Assembly: GCA_012845835.1 (NCBI GenBank)
Contig: JABAKD010000005.1
Coordinates: 12,001,205 to 12,065,204 of the forward strand
DNA: 64,000 nucleotides
Direction of reading: 5' to 3'
Source: Undaria pinnatifida
Lineage: Eukaryota; Sar; Phaeophyceae; Laminariales; Alariaceae
Shown here: piece after piece, positions 63,650-64,000 of the stretch
Layout of the letters: the number at the start of each line of letters is the position of its first letter
Position numbering within the stretch: position 1 is the stretch's first letter
Notes under the pieces: model-generated
The model's input: only the letters and a program-made list of their open reading frames with translations
What the model was told of the DNA's origin: nothing
The model's database searches: none
Position numbers and translations under genes: made by a program

Positions 63650-64000
63650 CGAGCGCCGTCTTCGGGGGGATTTTATAGTTTTTGGGCTTTTCCTAGAGGC
63701 GGTTGGCGTGAGGGAGTATTGCTGTATGGCAGTCGAAAATCGGTTGGCAGCTCTGTCAGCTGTGCTTCGCGCGTTCTTCGCGAGCAACGCGTGCTTCGCG
63801 CGCGACGAATCTTCGTCCAAGCGGGTTGGTGGTGTTGGGCTTAGCCGAAAGCCGCCAAAGCTACGTTTGTGGCGTTGCACCCAGCCGAGAGCGCCATAGC
63901 TGCAGCAGGCGTAGCTGTTGTTGGCGAGATGGCATCGATAACGCGCGCTACTGCTGTCGTGTGATACACGCTGCTGGCGAGCGGAGCGAGGAGTGGGCCA
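63650..64000 (-). repeat. Family E arm, right (inverse of 44,683-44,995)
   Basis: On the plus strand it reads CCTAGAGGCGGTTGGCG, GCCGAAAGCCGCCAAAGCTA, CGTGTGATACACGCTGCTGG and CGAGCGGAGCG, the reverse complement of the left arm. It is cut by the window end. Confidence 0.7.

Overview
The window is nuclear DNA of a eukaryote with long, repeat-packed introns and very little coding sequence. GT-AG introns, a 14-3-3 gene, tRNA-derived SINE-like elements, degenerate non-LTR retrotransposon ends and TTAGGG-like interstitial repeats all point to a eukaryote. The repeat style and the sequence of the retroelement remnants make a brown alga (Ectocarpus-like stramenopile) my best guess, but this is inference and not proven. 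There are no bacterial operons, rRNA genes, bona fide tRNA genes or CRISPR arrays. Most long open frames are accidents of GC-rich or low-complexity repeats. The real coding pieces are short exons, several under 60 codons.

Layout. Positions 260-9,808 (minus strand) hold four phase-compatible exons of an unrecognised protein (here 'gene X'), with introns full of dispersed repeats and minisatellites. Positions 10,000-30,000 are almost all repeats: a GACCCG minisatellite, family A, D and G dispersed repeats, SINE-like copies, trinucleotide tracts and a large GCGGACAT-type minisatellite in two opposed arms around telomere-like repeats. Positions 30,000-45,500 contain degenerate retroelement pieces, local tandem duplications and a probable minus-strand exon at 35,376-35,566. 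A divergent gene pair starts at about 46,100-46,300: leftward, a first exon with a signal peptide; rightward, a 14-3-3 gene. Its exon 1 (46,330-46,388), exon 2 (59,637-59,793) and exon 3 (63,388-63,516) join in frame across introns of 13.2 kb and 3.6 kb. Its C-terminal half lies beyond the window.

The most unusual pattern is that exon edges are repeatedly copied into the adjacent intron. In 14-3-3 the exon 2 acceptor edge, the exon 2 donor edge and the exon 3 acceptor edge each have one or two nearby degenerate copies that keep an AG or GT at the splice position. Gene X shows the same: four copies of a donor edge downstream and one copy of an acceptor edge upstream. Acceptor copies always lie upstream and donor copies always lie downstream, as expected of tandem duplications spanning the exon-intron junction. 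A second unexplained pattern is the palindrome-like 9-mer TACCTGGTA/TACCAGGTA, which I located 24 times (chance expectation about 0.5) and which in places interrupts dispersed repeats like a small insertion.
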